From: Bacteroidales bacterium
GTDB lineage: Bacteria > Bacteroidota > Bacteroidia > Bacteroidales > F082
Reading direction: 5' to 3'
NCBI GenBank assembly: GCA_030683155.1
Contig: JAUXMV010000015.1
Location: 1-64,000, forward strand
Length of the DNA stretch: 64,000 nucleotides
Position 1 is the first letter of the stretch, and each line of letters starts with the position of its first letter. The notes under the pieces are model-generated. The model was not told where the DNA came from. It did no database searches and worked only from the letters and a program-made list of their open reading frames with translations. A program made the translations under genes and the position numbers. This document shows, in pieces, positions 15,720 through 24,314 of the stretch.

Positions 15720-18194
15720 ATGAAAAATTTACTTATTCCCATTCTCATATTTGCAGGGATCAGCATGAACGCTATTGGGCAAGAGAAATCCAGTAAAGAA
15801 TTAAAAGGCGACAAATACTATTTCAATTACTCCTTTGATAAGTCCATTGACTTGTACAATCGGGCCAATCAATTGACCCCGGAAGGCCAGCGTAATTTGG
15901 CAGTAAGTTACAGCAACATTGATAAAACGATTGAATCTGAAGAGGCGTATTTAAAACTAATAAACACAGGAAAAGACATTTTACCTGAAGATTACTACAG
16001 TTATTCAATGATTCTAAAGTCAAATGGCAAAAATGCCGAATCGCAAAAATGGATGGATAAATTTATTGAATTAAAACCTAACGATTTACGTGTTAAAGAT
16101 TATCTATCGCATAAAGCTTCATTGCCGGAATTAAAAAAGGATTTCGGGAAGTATAAAATAGTACATCAAAATATCAATAGTGAGGCGCTGGATTTTGGAA
16201 CCAGTTACTATAAAGATCAGATCGTTTTTGCCTCCACCAGATCGACACCAAGGATGATCGTCCGTAAATACAACTGGACAGGAAAACCCTTCTGGGATAT
16301 CTACGTTTCTGATGTGGATGGCGGCCAGTTAAAAAGCCCGGTTATTTTTGATAAAAGCATGAATGGCAAATTGCATGATGGGCCGGTAAGTTTCAACCAT
16401 GATGGCACGCAGATTGCTTACACAAAAAACAATTATGATCATAAACGAAAAGATGAGGTGATTGAATTGCAAATTTGGCTCAGCAGCTTCAAAGATGATC
16501 AATGGACTGATCCTGAACCATTTGTTCTCAACAATGTTAAATATTCCGTCGGACAGCCATTTCTGACTTCAGATGGAAGGACGATGTACTTTACAAGTGA
16601 TATGCCTGGAGGCTTTGGTGGTACGGATATTTACAGAATTACCAGAAACGCAGCTGGTGTGTGGGGAAAGGCAGAAAATCTGGGCAACCAGATCAATACC
16701 GAGGGTGATGAAATGTTTCCATTCCTGGAACAAAAAAGCAATACCTTTTTCTTCAGCTCAAATGGTCGTTTCGGCCTTGGAGGGCTCGATATGTTTACCA
16801 GCGTTATGAACGAAACAGGATTTGAGCAAGTTACCAATATGGGGAGTCCGTTAAATACCCAATACGATGATTTTGCGCTCATTATAAATAACAAAATGAA
16901 CAAAGGTTATTTCTCTTCCTCAAGACCCGGTGGCAAAGGAGGCGATGACATTTATGCATTTGATGTTTTGATCCCTGACATTATTGAAGATGTTGATTTT
17001 ATTGTAAAAGCACCCCTTAACATTCCGTATAAACCCATCATGAGAGAATATTTTCCGCTTAGAAACTATATTTTCTTTAAAGCAGGAACAACTGAGATAC
17101 CAGCACGTTATGTGTTACTCAAAAAAGATCAGGTCAGGGGATTTAAAGAAGATCAGCTCGAAAGCATCGCTTCTTTGAATGTCAATGCGCGTTCAGCCCG
17201 CCAAATGACGGTTTATTACAACATTTTAAATATTCTGGGCGACAGGATGGGGAAAAACCCATCGTCATCCATCAAGCTGGTTGGCTCATCTGCCCAAGGA
17301 CCTGAACAGGCACTCAAAATGGCTGAATCTTGCAAGAATTATCTCGTGGACGTATTCGATATAAACCCATCGAGGATTCTTGTAGAAGGACGCAATAAAC
17401 CAAAAATTCCTTCAGAAAAAGTAGGCGGCAAGCTTGAACTTGAGTTGCTGCGTGAAGAAGATGAAAGGGTATCCATCGAAAGTGCTACACCGGCTATATT
17501 GAATCAATTTTACAGCGGCAATGAAAGCATGCCTTTCGAACCTGTTCAAATTGTGAATGGTCAGGAAAATTCAGTAGATGGTTTTGCTACTTTCAATGTG
17601 GCTGGGGCGGAAAAAACACTCAGGTCATGGGCTTTGAAACTCGAAGGCGAAAATGGTGAAGTCCAACATTTTGGACCATTCACGCAAGAAATGGTTGAAA
17701 TTGATCAAAGAAGTATTTTGGGAGATAATCTTAAGCACAACTATAAGGTGACTATGACAGGCCAAACCAAATCTGGCGCGGTCATTACCAAAGAGTCAAA
17801 CCTGCAACTTGAGCTTCTGCCTCCAGTTACCGGTCCTGAAGTAACTAGATTCAGCATCATTTTTGAATTTGATGACTCAAGATCTATTTCTATCTATGAA
17901 AAATATCTGACTGATGTGGTAGTGCCAAAAGTGTCTTCTGGCGGAAGTCTGATTATCCATGGTTTTACAGATGTTATCGGCGAAGTAGAGCACAACAGAA
18001 AATTGTCCATAGCAAGGGCTACTGAAGTAAAAAACATCATTGAAAAAGGTCTTTCAAATGCCGGTATAAAAGATGTTAAACTCGATGTGCAAGGTTTCGG
18101 CGAGAATATCGATACTGCTCCTTTCGAAAACTTGTTGCCTGAAAGGCACTTTTATAACAGAACTGTTATTATCGATATCATTCCTCCTCAATAA
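15720..18194 (+). CDS. PorE-like OmpA-family protein (TPR, PD40, two OmpA-like domains)
   Basis: The start MKNLLIPILIFAG at 15720 gives a clear signal peptide; the track start adds 24 residues that overlap porP. The 824-aa protein has TPR-like helices (~25-140), then PD40 beta-propeller repeats (~150-430; MYFTSDMPGGFGGTDIY, FFFSSNGRFGLGGLDMF, GYFSSSRPGGKGGDDIY). An OmpA-like fold with weak motifs follows (~440-590), then a beta domain, then a C-terminal OmpA-like domain (~711-824, FEFDDSRS...GFTDVIGEVEHNRKLSIARA) likely to bind peptidoglycan. This layout resembles PorE of the T9SS, which links PorP to the wall. Two OmpA-like modules in one protein are unusual. Confidence 0.85.
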   Translation: MKNLLIPILIFAGISMNAIGQEKSSKELKGDKYYFNYSFDKSIDLYNRANQLTPEGQRNLAVSYSNIDKTIESEEAYLKLINTGKDILPEDYYSYSMILKSNGKNAESQKWMDKFIELKPNDLRVKDYLSHKASLPELKKDFGKYKIVHQNINSEALDFGTSYYKDQIVFASTRSTPRMIVRKYNWTGKPFWDIYVSDVDGGQLKSPVIFDKSMNGKLHDGPVSFNHDGTQIAYTKNNYDHKRKDEVIELQIWLSSFKDDQWTDPEPFVLNNVKYSVGQPFLTSDGRTMYFTSDMPGGFGGTDIYRITRNAAGVWGKAENLGNQINTEGDEMFPFLEQKSNTFFFSSNGRFGLGGLDMFTSVMNETGFEQVTNMGSPLNTQYDDFALIINNKMNKGYFSSSRPGGKGGDDIYAFDVLIPDIIEDVDFIVKAPLNIPYKPIMREYFPLRNYIFFKAGTTEIPARYVLLKKDQVRGFKEDQLESIASLNVNARSARQMTVYYNILNILGDRMGKNPSSSIKLVGSSAQGPEQALKMAESCKNYLVDVFDINPSRILVEGRNKPKIPSEKVGGKLELELLREEDERVSIESATPAILNQFYSGNESMPFEPVQIVNGQENSVDGFATFNVAGAEKTLRSWALKLEGENGEVQHFGPFTQEMVEIDQRSILGDNLKHNYKVTMTGQTKSGAVITKESNLQLELLPPVTGPEVTRFSIIFEFDDSRSISIYEKYLTDVVVPKVSSGGSLIIHGFTDVIGEVEHNRKLSIARATEVKNIIEKGLSNAGIKDVKLDVQGFGENIDTAPFENLLPERHFYNRTVIIDIIPPQ

Positions 18195-18202
18195 AATAAT
18201 AA

Positions 18203-18238
18203 AACCGGAAATCTATTCTTTCGAATTGATTTCCGGTT
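18203..18238 (+). terminator. Hairpin after the adhesin/porP/OmpA unit
   Basis: A perfect 11-bp stem AACCGGAAATC / GATTTCCGGTT with a 14-nt loop begins 9 nt after the stop codon. No T run follows (TAATAAATT), so it may act as a Rho-assisted or mRNA-protecting hairpin instead of a classical terminator. Confidence 0.6.
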
Positions 18239-18606
18239 AATAAATTCCTAACGGATGTAATTTCGTACCCAATAAATATTCCATGAATCTCTCGTGCGTT
18301 TTTTCTAAAAGCTGATGGCTTTTAAGAGATAACGAGATGCTCATGGGTGAAGGGTTCCGGTTTATCAGAACCTCCCATGTTCTGGATTCGCTACGGTTTA
18401 CTTGCTTTCAAAAATCACCTGATTACTTCTACTTCAAAGCCATTGGTGCACTAATAATCTATGCGTAACTGCCCCACCAACTCCTCCATAAAACTTATAA
18501 TCAATAATTTTCAATGGCATGGCAACTTAGAGCTGGCAAGCAGTTTTCAATCTGATGTTATGATGGTTGTTGTCCTACTATTTCGGAAATAAATCCATGA
18601 AAAAAA
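18239..18606. other. Intergenic region without a supported gene
   Basis: These 368 bases lie between convergent genes. I see only short inverted repeats (for example AAAAGC...GCTTTT near 18307) and no ORF, RNA or promoter that I can support. Confidence 0.4.
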
Positions 18607-19791
18607 TTAATCTTTTTCTGGGTTAATGTCTACCCATCGTTTTTGAAAATAGCCCTGATGCAAATTTATTTCAATCGTATTTTTCAGACTTTTTTGAAAA
18701 TCTTTGCTGTGGTGGCTCACAAAAACGGGCTTTTCAACACCATCAATTTCCAGTTTCACGACAAAGTTCCCCAGCGAAGTTCCTGAATTGGGAGAATAAT
18801 AGGCATCTATCACTGTTGCTATTTTCGTTTCTGGCAGTGAGTTTTCGCAATGCATGTTCGACCAGGTGACTATGCCTGAAGATGCAAGATAGATGCCTAT
18901 TGCAGCCATCGAACCCAATACAGTAAAAGTTTTGAAGCTTTTTTTATTTCGTCGCTGGTAGGATGTTTGGGTCGAGATGATCAAAGGAATTGAAAAAACA
19001 AAAAAGGAGATGAACCAATATTTTAGTTTTATTGCACGCAGGCTGTCAATTTCAGAAACAAAACTTTTACTTCCGCCAAATCCAAAATATATAAACATGC
19101 CACCTATGAGTATGAGAAGCGTCAAAACAAGCATGAACATTGGCATGTAGGAAGTTTCTGCATCTGATTTATGAAGCATTTCATTCCATTTTCGGTTCAT
19201 AATTATCAAAGGATCATTGCTGTTTTCCAGATAGATGGCTTTTTCAAAAATCAAAGCAAAAACTGAAGCTTCAATTCTGGCTGTTTCATTCCAGTTACTG
19301 ACAGTAAAGAGCTGATGCTTTCTTTCTTCTGATGTGACTAGATTTAGGTGAAATGCTGTTGCATTTTTTGTAACTATTTTGCTGTGATTGATCTCTTTGA
19401 CATCATCAAATCTGATTATTAAAGCCTCGTGAACAAATTTGGAGAAAGGACCAACAGCTTTGAATTTTATTTCCTTTCTGCTGGTGTTAATCTCGATTTC
19501 ATTCAACTTTAGAAACCTTATCATCATAAAAAAAATAAAGAGGCTAAGTATTGTCACAAAAGAGTATATCAGCTTATTGGTAAAAGGATCATCATTGTAG
19601 GACCATTGATAACTAATAAGATGCGGGGTAAAAAGAAGGATGGGATAAAATATCCGTAGCATCCATAGTATGGCAGGAGCAGGGTAAAAAAGAAAAGAAT
19701 GCTCTGCCGCCTTAAACTTGAATGAGCTAAACCAGTCTTTAGTATAATCTTCAAAAAAGGCTTTTGCCTCTTCGCGGGATATTTCGGCCAT
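18607..19791 (-). CDS. Integral membrane protein of unknown function
   Basis: The 394-aa protein has hydrophobic segments near residues ~35-60, ~72-95, ~218-240, ~258-275 and ~290-310. A soluble insert (~100-210) reads like a PH-type beta domain (EIEINTSRKEIKFKAVGPF..LIIRFDDVKEI). A C-terminal soluble part (~325-394, IATVIDAYYSPNSGT..VVKLEIDG) resembles the extracytoplasmic part of DUF3592-type proteins. No catalytic motif is seen. It is a single gene with its own spacer on both sides. I cannot name a function. Confidence 0.65.
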   Translation of the reverse strand: MAEISREEAKAFFEDYTKDWFSSFKFKAAEHSFLFYPAPAILWMLRIFYPILLFTPHLISYQWSYNDDPFTNKLIYSFVTILSLFIFFMMIRFLKLNEIEINTSRKEIKFKAVGPFSKFVHEALIIRFDDVKEINHSKIVTKNATAFHLNLVTSEERKHQLFTVSNWNETARIEASVFALIFEKAIYLENSNDPLIIMNRKWNEMLHKSDAETSYMPMFMLVLTLLILIGGMFIYFGFGGSKSFVSEIDSLRAIKLKYWFISFFVFSIPLIISTQTSYQRRNKKSFKTFTVLGSMAAIGIYLASSGIVTWSNMHCENSLPETKIATVIDAYYSPNSGTSLGNFVVKLEIDGVEKPVFVSHHSKDFQKSLKNTIEINLHQGYFQKRWVDINPEKD

Positions 19792-19931
19792 ATTGTTTAG
19801 TCTTTATGCACTGATAACACCTTTGCGTTAAGGCATTAAAGCAACAAAAAGCTAAAATAGAATAATTCTGAAATAAATCGGGATGCTGTTTCTAAAAGAA
19901 ACTATAAAAGTGCTGGCGGAGCCAATAAAGA

Positions 19932-20705
19932 TCAATACTTGTTGAAACGCTTTCCGAAAGCATAGCTAATGTAGAAATTCACAAATAAACGCTGATTTCG
20001 GTCATCATCTAACATGCGGAGTCCCTGAGGAAAAAACTCTGTCACAGCACCTGCTTCAAAAGATTTTGTTGATGTTTTAACATTTCCAAACTCAAAGTTA
20101 AAACCAAATTTAGCATAAGCTCCGGGAACAACTTTAATTTCATTGAGTCCTTTTGTGAATGGCGCTCTTCCGTATATATCATCCCATGAAACATCTGAAT
20201 TGAATCGCTCTGTAGCAATGGTATATCCAAGACCACCCTGAGGAGACTGATTGATTTTGATTACAAAAAGATAATATGGTTTTTCGAAGGCAATACTGGC
20301 ACCTGCTTCCCACAGCCAGCGCAATTCTACTCCACCCCAATAGGGTTTTCTGTTGAGCAGATACTTGTTTGAAATACCAGCCCGCATAACAAAAACATCG
20401 TTGAGCTTGCCATAAACATAGCGTTTTGAGTTGGCATAATAGGGATTAATAATTTTAATTTGCTTGTTTGAATGCAACGAAACAAACTCAAAAGCAAAAA
20501 TACGGGTGCTAAAAACAGTTTTATTGAGTCCGGCTCTGTATCCAAGACCCAATCCGTTGGAGTGAGCAAGAACCACACCCGACTTTTCATTGCTGTAGAT
20601 AATGGTGTTTTCTAGTGTGTCAGCTGAAAATGATCGTTGAGCCCTGATTTCCTTATTCTGAATCAGTAAAAAAAATAAACAGGATAAAATAAGGAGCCTC
20701 GTCAT
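19932..20705 (-). CDS. Outer-membrane beta-barrel protein
   Basis: The 257-aa protein has a signal peptide (1-22, cleaved near IRAQ) followed by alternating polar/hydrophobic strands (GVVLAHSNGLGLGYRAG, TRIFAFEFVSLHS, LFVNFYISYAFGKRFNKY). Its aromatic-rich end suits an outer-membrane barrel. No enzymatic motif is present. It lies 61 nt downstream of the small lipoprotein gene and may be cotranscribed with it. The function is unknown. Confidence 0.65.
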   Translation of the reverse strand: MTRLLILSCLFFLLIQNKEIRAQRSFSADTLENTIIYSNEKSGVVLAHSNGLGLGYRAGLNKTVFSTRIFAFEFVSLHSNKQIKIINPYYANSKRYVYGKLNDVFVMRAGISNKYLLNRKPYWGGVELRWLWEAGASIAFEKPYYLFVIKINQSPQGGLGYTIATERFNSDVSWDDIYGRAPFTKGLNEIKVVPGAYAKFGFNFEFGNVKTSTKSFEAGAVTEFFPQGLRMLDDDRNQRLFVNFYISYAFGKRFNKY

Positions 20706-20766
20706 AGAAATTTCTTTAATGAATTAAGGCAAAAAATCAAACAGGCTATATGTCATTTACTTGTAC

Positions 20767-20895
20767 TCAATACTTTACTTCTCGCTGATACTTCTGTGTT
20801 TCGCCATAAGCAGCACATTTAGATGACGATTTACAAGAAGCAAGCAACAAGGATGCTGCAAAGACTAATGAAGCAAAAACAAGGACTTTTTTCAT
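20767..20895 (-). CDS. Small lipoprotein, 42 aa
   Basis: The true start is MKKVLVFASL at 20895; the track's 84-aa version adds 42 unlikely residues that run over the ung start. The signal peptide ends with the lipobox LLASC (Cys 21). The mature peptide is only 22 residues (CKSSSKCAAYGETQKYQREVKY-like, Ser/Lys/Tyr rich). It should be lipid-anchored in the outer or inner membrane. Similar tiny lipoproteins with a CxAYG(E/S) core occur in Bacteroidota as I recall, without known role. A -7 box lies 35 nt upstream. Confidence 0.65.
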   Translation of the reverse strand: MKKVLVFASLVFAASLLLASCKSSSKCAAYGETQKYQREVKY

Positions 20896-20930
20896 ATATT
20901 TACAAAGTTTTTTAATCTCACAATAAAGGA

Positions 20931-20938
20931 CAAAGTTA
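20931..20938 (-). promoter_or_regulatory. Candidate -7 box of the small lipoprotein gene
   Basis: The minus strand reads TAACTTTG (TAnnTTTG consensus), 35 nt before the start at 20895. It lies inside the longer track ORF, supporting the shorter lipoprotein. Confidence 0.45.
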
Positions 20939-21002
20939 ATGGTTTTGTCTGAATAACTTAAAATTTTGCTATAAATTGTGCTACAAAAGCCAAGATTGAA
21001 CC

Positions 21003-21683
21003 ATGTCAACAATAAATCCAATTATTGAATCCAGCTGGTATGAAGCATTGAAAGGAGAGTTTGAATCTACCTATTTCACTGATTTAAAGAACTTTCTTGT
21101 CAACGAAAGAAAACAACATATTGTTTATCCTCCAGGGAATCTTATTTTCAATGCATTCAACCTGACTCCTCTGCCAGCAGTTAAGGCAGTCATTTTAGGT
21201 CAAGACCCCTACCATGGTCCGGGGCAAGCACATGGTCTTTGTTTTTCTGTGCCACATGGAGTGGATACACCGCCAAGTCTGAAAAATATTTTCAAAGAAC
21301 TGAAATCAGACCTCGGTATAAATCCTCCAAATCACGGAAATTTGGAAAAATGGGCAAAAGAGGGTGTGCTTCTGATCAATGCTACGCTCACAGTAAGGGC
21401 TGCTCAGGCAGGTTCACATCAGGGCAAAGGCTGGGAAAAATTTACTGATGCAGCAATCAGAGCTGTTTCTGATAATCGTGCCGGAATAGTTTTCATCCTG
21501 TGGGGAAACTATGCCATTGCCAAAGAAGGGCTGATTGATCAAAGTAAACATTTTGTGCTGAAAGCTCCGCATCCCTCTCCTTTAGCAGCATCAAGAGGAT
21601 TTTTCGGCTGCAAGCATTTCTCAAAAACCAATGAATTACTTCAAAATGCAGGACTAATGCCCGTGAACTGGGGTTTATCCTAA
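21003..21683 (+). CDS. ung: Uracil-DNA glycosylase
   Basis: The 226-aa protein is of normal family length. It carries the catalytic water-activating motif GQDPYHGPGQAHGLCFSV (Asp in GQDPYH), the uracil-specificity residues in LLINATLTV, and the DNA-intercalation loop HPSPLAASRGFFGCKHFS. The enzyme removes uracil from DNA after cytosine deamination, starting base-excision repair. It is transcribed divergently from the small lipoprotein gene, with rdgB following 66 nt downstream. Both ung and rdgB keep abnormal bases out of DNA, so cotranscription is sensible. Confidence 0.97.
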   Translation: MSTINPIIESSWYEALKGEFESTYFTDLKNFLVNERKQHIVYPPGNLIFNAFNLTPLPAVKAVILGQDPYHGPGQAHGLCFSVPHGVDTPPSLKNIFKELKSDLGINPPNHGNLEKWAKEGVLLINATLTVRAAQAGSHQGKGWEKFTDAAIRAVSDNRAGIVFILWGNYAIAKEGLIDQSKHFVLKAPHPSPLAASRGFFGCKHFSKTNELLQNAGLMPVNWGLS

Positions 21684-21749
21684 ACAGATTTTATTATAGT
21701 AAAAATTGTTTTTTAACACTTTAAATCATTTTTAGCTATTCAAGATATT

Positions 21750-22334
21750 ATGAGAGAAATCATTTTTGCAACAAACAACCAACATAAACTAGAAGAAATA
21801 ACTTCCATCACAAAAGATAGGATCAATCTATTAAGTCTGAAAGACATTGGTTTTGACGGAGATATACCCGAAACTTCAGATTCTATCGAAGGCAACGCAA
21901 TTCAGAAAGCGGCCTACATTTTTGATCGTTTTGCAAAGGAATGTTTTGCTGACGATACTGGCCTTGAAGTTGAAGCACTCAATGGTGCGCCGGGTGTGTG
22001 GTCAGCGAGATATGCAGGCGAAAATGCTACCTATCAGGATAATGTTATAAAACTGCTTGATGCGCTTAAAGGATCAACAAATCGTAAGGCCAGATTCAAA
22101 ACCGTAATTGCCTTAAAAAACAGTGAAGAAACAATCACCTTCGAAGGCATCATCAACGGACAGATTATTGAAACTGCAAGAGGGAACAGTGGTTTTGGCT
22201 ATGACCCCGTTTTTGTTCCGGATGGCTATTATCAAACTTTTGCGGAAATGTCGTCCGAACTAAAAAACACCATTAGTCACAGGGCTTTGGCAACAATAAA
22301 GCTGACAAAATATTTACTGGATAACCTCAGATAA
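21750..22334 (+). CDS. rdgB: XTP/dITP pyrophosphatase (RdgB/HAM1)
   Basis: The 194-aa protein shows the substrate loop IIFATNNQHKLEEI, the metal-binding FADDTGLEVEALNGAPGVWSARYAG and the C-terminal GFGYDPVFVPDGY and SHRALA. It hydrolyses non-canonical purine triphosphates (XTP, dITP) to the monophosphates. The 3' end overlaps the convergent ddl gene by 8 nt. It follows ung, a related genome-protection function. Confidence 0.96.
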   Translation: MREIIFATNNQHKLEEITSITKDRINLLSLKDIGFDGDIPETSDSIEGNAIQKAAYIFDRFAKECFADDTGLEVEALNGAPGVWSARYAGENATYQDNVIKLLDALKGSTNRKARFKTVIALKNSEETITFEGIINGQIIETARGNSGFGYDPVFVPDGYYQTFAEMSSELKNTISHRALATIKLTKYLLDNLR

Positions 22335-23310
22335 CATTTTCGATAGCCATACCAAAAAAGTCTGACAAGGAAATACCCATCACTTCTGCCTGCTGAGGGA
22401 TAATGCTGGCAGCCGACATTCCCGGGACGGTATTCACTTCAAGGAAATAAATATCTTCATCAGTTAGAATAAAATCAAATCTTACAAACCCGCGACAGCT
22501 GAGCCTGTTATACAATTGTGCAGCCAAAGCCTTAATTTCAAGGTCAATATCCTCATCAACATCAGCCGGTGTAATTTCGTCAGATTTTCCTTTCGTATAT
22601 TTGGCGTCATAATCAAAAAATTCATTTTTGCTTATGATTTCAGTAAGCGGCAAAACTATCATCCTGCCTTTGAATTCGAAAACACCGCAACCAATCTCTC
22701 TGCCCTTGATAAAAGATTCAATCAAAGCAAATTCGTCATCCATAAAAGCTTTTTCAAGCGCAGGTTGAAGCTCTTCTTCCAAATTCACTTTACTCACTCC
22801 AACACTTGAGCCATTGCTGTTGGGTTTTACAAAAATTGGCAGGCCAAGTTCTGAGATTATTTCGCTTGCCTTGAAAGACTGTCCACGTCGAAGCAAAATT
22901 GAATCTGCAAGGGCAACCCCAACAGATTTAACAACCTGTTTACAAAAATCCTTGTTAAAAGTTAAGGCAGAAACAATATGATTTGAGCTGGTATAAGGAA
23001 TCCCTAACATATCAAAGTAGCCGAGCAACTTTCCGTCTTCACCGGGAGTGCCATGCAAAGCATTGAAAACAACATCAAAAATTACCTTTTCTCCACCCAC
23101 TGAAAGAGAAAAATCATTTTTATCAATAGCGATAACGACATCTTCAGAAGGTTTGAAAAACCAATCTTTGCCTTTAATATAAATCACAAATGGCCGAAAT
23201 TTTTCTTTGTCAAGAAATTTCGAAACAACATTTCCACTCTGAACAGAAATTTCATATTCGCCTGAATCTCCACCACATACAATGGCTACATTTTTCCTTT
23301 TCGTTGTCAT
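22327..23310 (-). CDS. ddl: D-alanine--D-alanine ligase
   Basis: The 327-aa ATP-grasp enzyme has the N-terminal CGGDSGEYEISVQSG, the ATP-grasp loop KPNSNGSSVGVSKV, the Mg-binding FDFILTDEDIYFLEVNTVPGM, and the usual length. It makes the D-Ala-D-Ala dipeptide for peptidoglycan in the cytoplasm. The gene overlaps rdgB tail-to-tail by 8 nt. Divergent from it lies the PASTA-protein operon. Confidence 0.95.
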   Translation of the reverse strand: MTTKRKNVAIVCGGDSGEYEISVQSGNVVSKFLDKEKFRPFVIYIKGKDWFFKPSEDVVIAIDKNDFSLSVGGEKVIFDVVFNALHGTPGEDGKLLGYFDMLGIPYTSSNHIVSALTFNKDFCKQVVKSVGVALADSILLRRGQSFKASEIISELGLPIFVKPNSNGSSVGVSKVNLEEELQPALEKAFMDDEFALIESFIKGREIGCGVFEFKGRMIVLPLTEIISKNEFFDYDAKYTKGKSDEITPADVDEDIDLEIKALAAQLYNRLSCRGFVRFDFILTDEDIYFLEVNTVPGMSAASIIPQQAEVMGISLSDFFGMAIENVI

Positions 23311-23380
23311 AATAATTGTAAGATTGACTTATCACTAATTTGAGCTCTCCAAATGAGAGTCTTTGCTTGCAAATATTCCG

Positions 23381-23388
23381 TAATTTTG
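23381..23388 (+). promoter_or_regulatory. Candidate -7 box of the PASTA/T9SS/RluD operon
   Basis: TAATTTTG matches TAnnTTTG. TTTG at 23362-23365 could be a close-set -33 element (15-nt spacer). The start codon is 92 nt downstream. Confidence 0.45.
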
Positions 23389-23480
23389 CCCCAACAGGCA
23401 ATAAATCAGGCAATCTAAAGTTTTTGTGTTAAGCCTGTTTTATATGGCGAAATTAAAAATAAAAGAGTCCGATTGATTGA

Positions 23481-24314
23481 ATGAAAAAGAAATTCTTATT
23501 GCATCTGCTTTTTGCAATCTTCATATTAATATTGTTGAGCTGGGGAGTTCTTTCGATGCTTGATCGTTATACACGTCATGGTGAAGTCTATATCGTACCT
23601 GACTTTTTAGGTCTGGACCATCAGGATGTGATGAGTCAATACGACGAACAGTTCAGGTTTATTGTCGCCGACAGCATTTATGAGAAGGGAATGAATCATG
23701 GCGCTGTTCTTCAGCAAGATCCTTTACCCGGATCAAAAGTTAAAAAAGGCAGAAACCTGTATTTAATAATTGTTGCCAGACAACCAGATAAAGTTTTGAT
23801 GCCTAATCTTGCAAATCTTTCATTGCGTCAGGCGATGGTAACGCTCGAATCGGCCGGATTAATTATTAATGACCTTAGCTTTGTGGAACATTTTGCCCGC
23901 AATGCCGTTGTAGGTCAGCTGCACGATGGCGAACCAATTGAACCGGGAACGCAACTTTTCAGAGGCTCTCCAATTGATCTTGTACTTGGCAATGGAGGAA
24001 ATCTGTTGAAAGTACCTTTTCCGATGATATTTGGAAAAAAGCCATACGAAGCTAAGCAAATTCTAAGGTATGCCACTTTGAATGTGGGCAATGAACACTT
24101 TTTAGATGGAAACGATACAATCAATTCCAGAGTATATAAGATTCAGCCCTTTGTGAAGCCAGGAAGTGAAATACTTCCCGGAACCTATATCACCATCTGG
24201 TATCGTTCGGATGCGTTGATCAATTTCGATGAATTCCTAAACGATAGTCTTTTCATCGAAGAAATTGAAGATGACACTATTAATCAAGAACTTTACGAAG
24301 AAGAAATTATATGA
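23481..24314 (+). CDS. PASTA-domain membrane protein
   Basis: The 277-aa protein has one N-terminal membrane helix (~8-27) followed by three PASTA-like repeats (~40-105, ~108-175, ~178-245: IVPDFLGLDHQDV, MPNLANLSLRQAMVTLESAGL, KVPFPMIFGKKPYEAKQIL). The tail is acidic. PASTA domains bind peptidoglycan or muropeptides, but here there is no Ser/Thr kinase or penicillin-binding domain. In the operon it is followed, with a 4-nt overlap, by a T9SS-secreted protein and then RluD. I recall this gene order in other Bacteroidota. A role in wall sensing or anchoring is inferred. Confidence 0.82.
   Translation: MKKKFLLHLLFAIFILILLSWGVLSMLDRYTRHGEVYIVPDFLGLDHQDVMSQYDEQFRFIVADSIYEKGMNHGAVLQQDPLPGSKVKKGRNLYLIIVARQPDKVLMPNLANLSLRQAMVTLESAGLIINDLSFVEHFARNAVVGQLHDGEPIEPGTQLFRGSPIDLVLGNGGNLLKVPFPMIFGKKPYEAKQILRYATLNVGNEHFLDGNDTINSRVYKIQPFVKPGSEILPGTYITIWYRSDALINFDEFLNDSLFIEEIEDDTINQELYEEEII

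Noticed and set aside
18203-18238. Classical Rho-independent terminator after the OmpA-type gene
   Set aside because: The stem is perfect but there is no T run, so it is listed only as a hairpin with moderate confidence.
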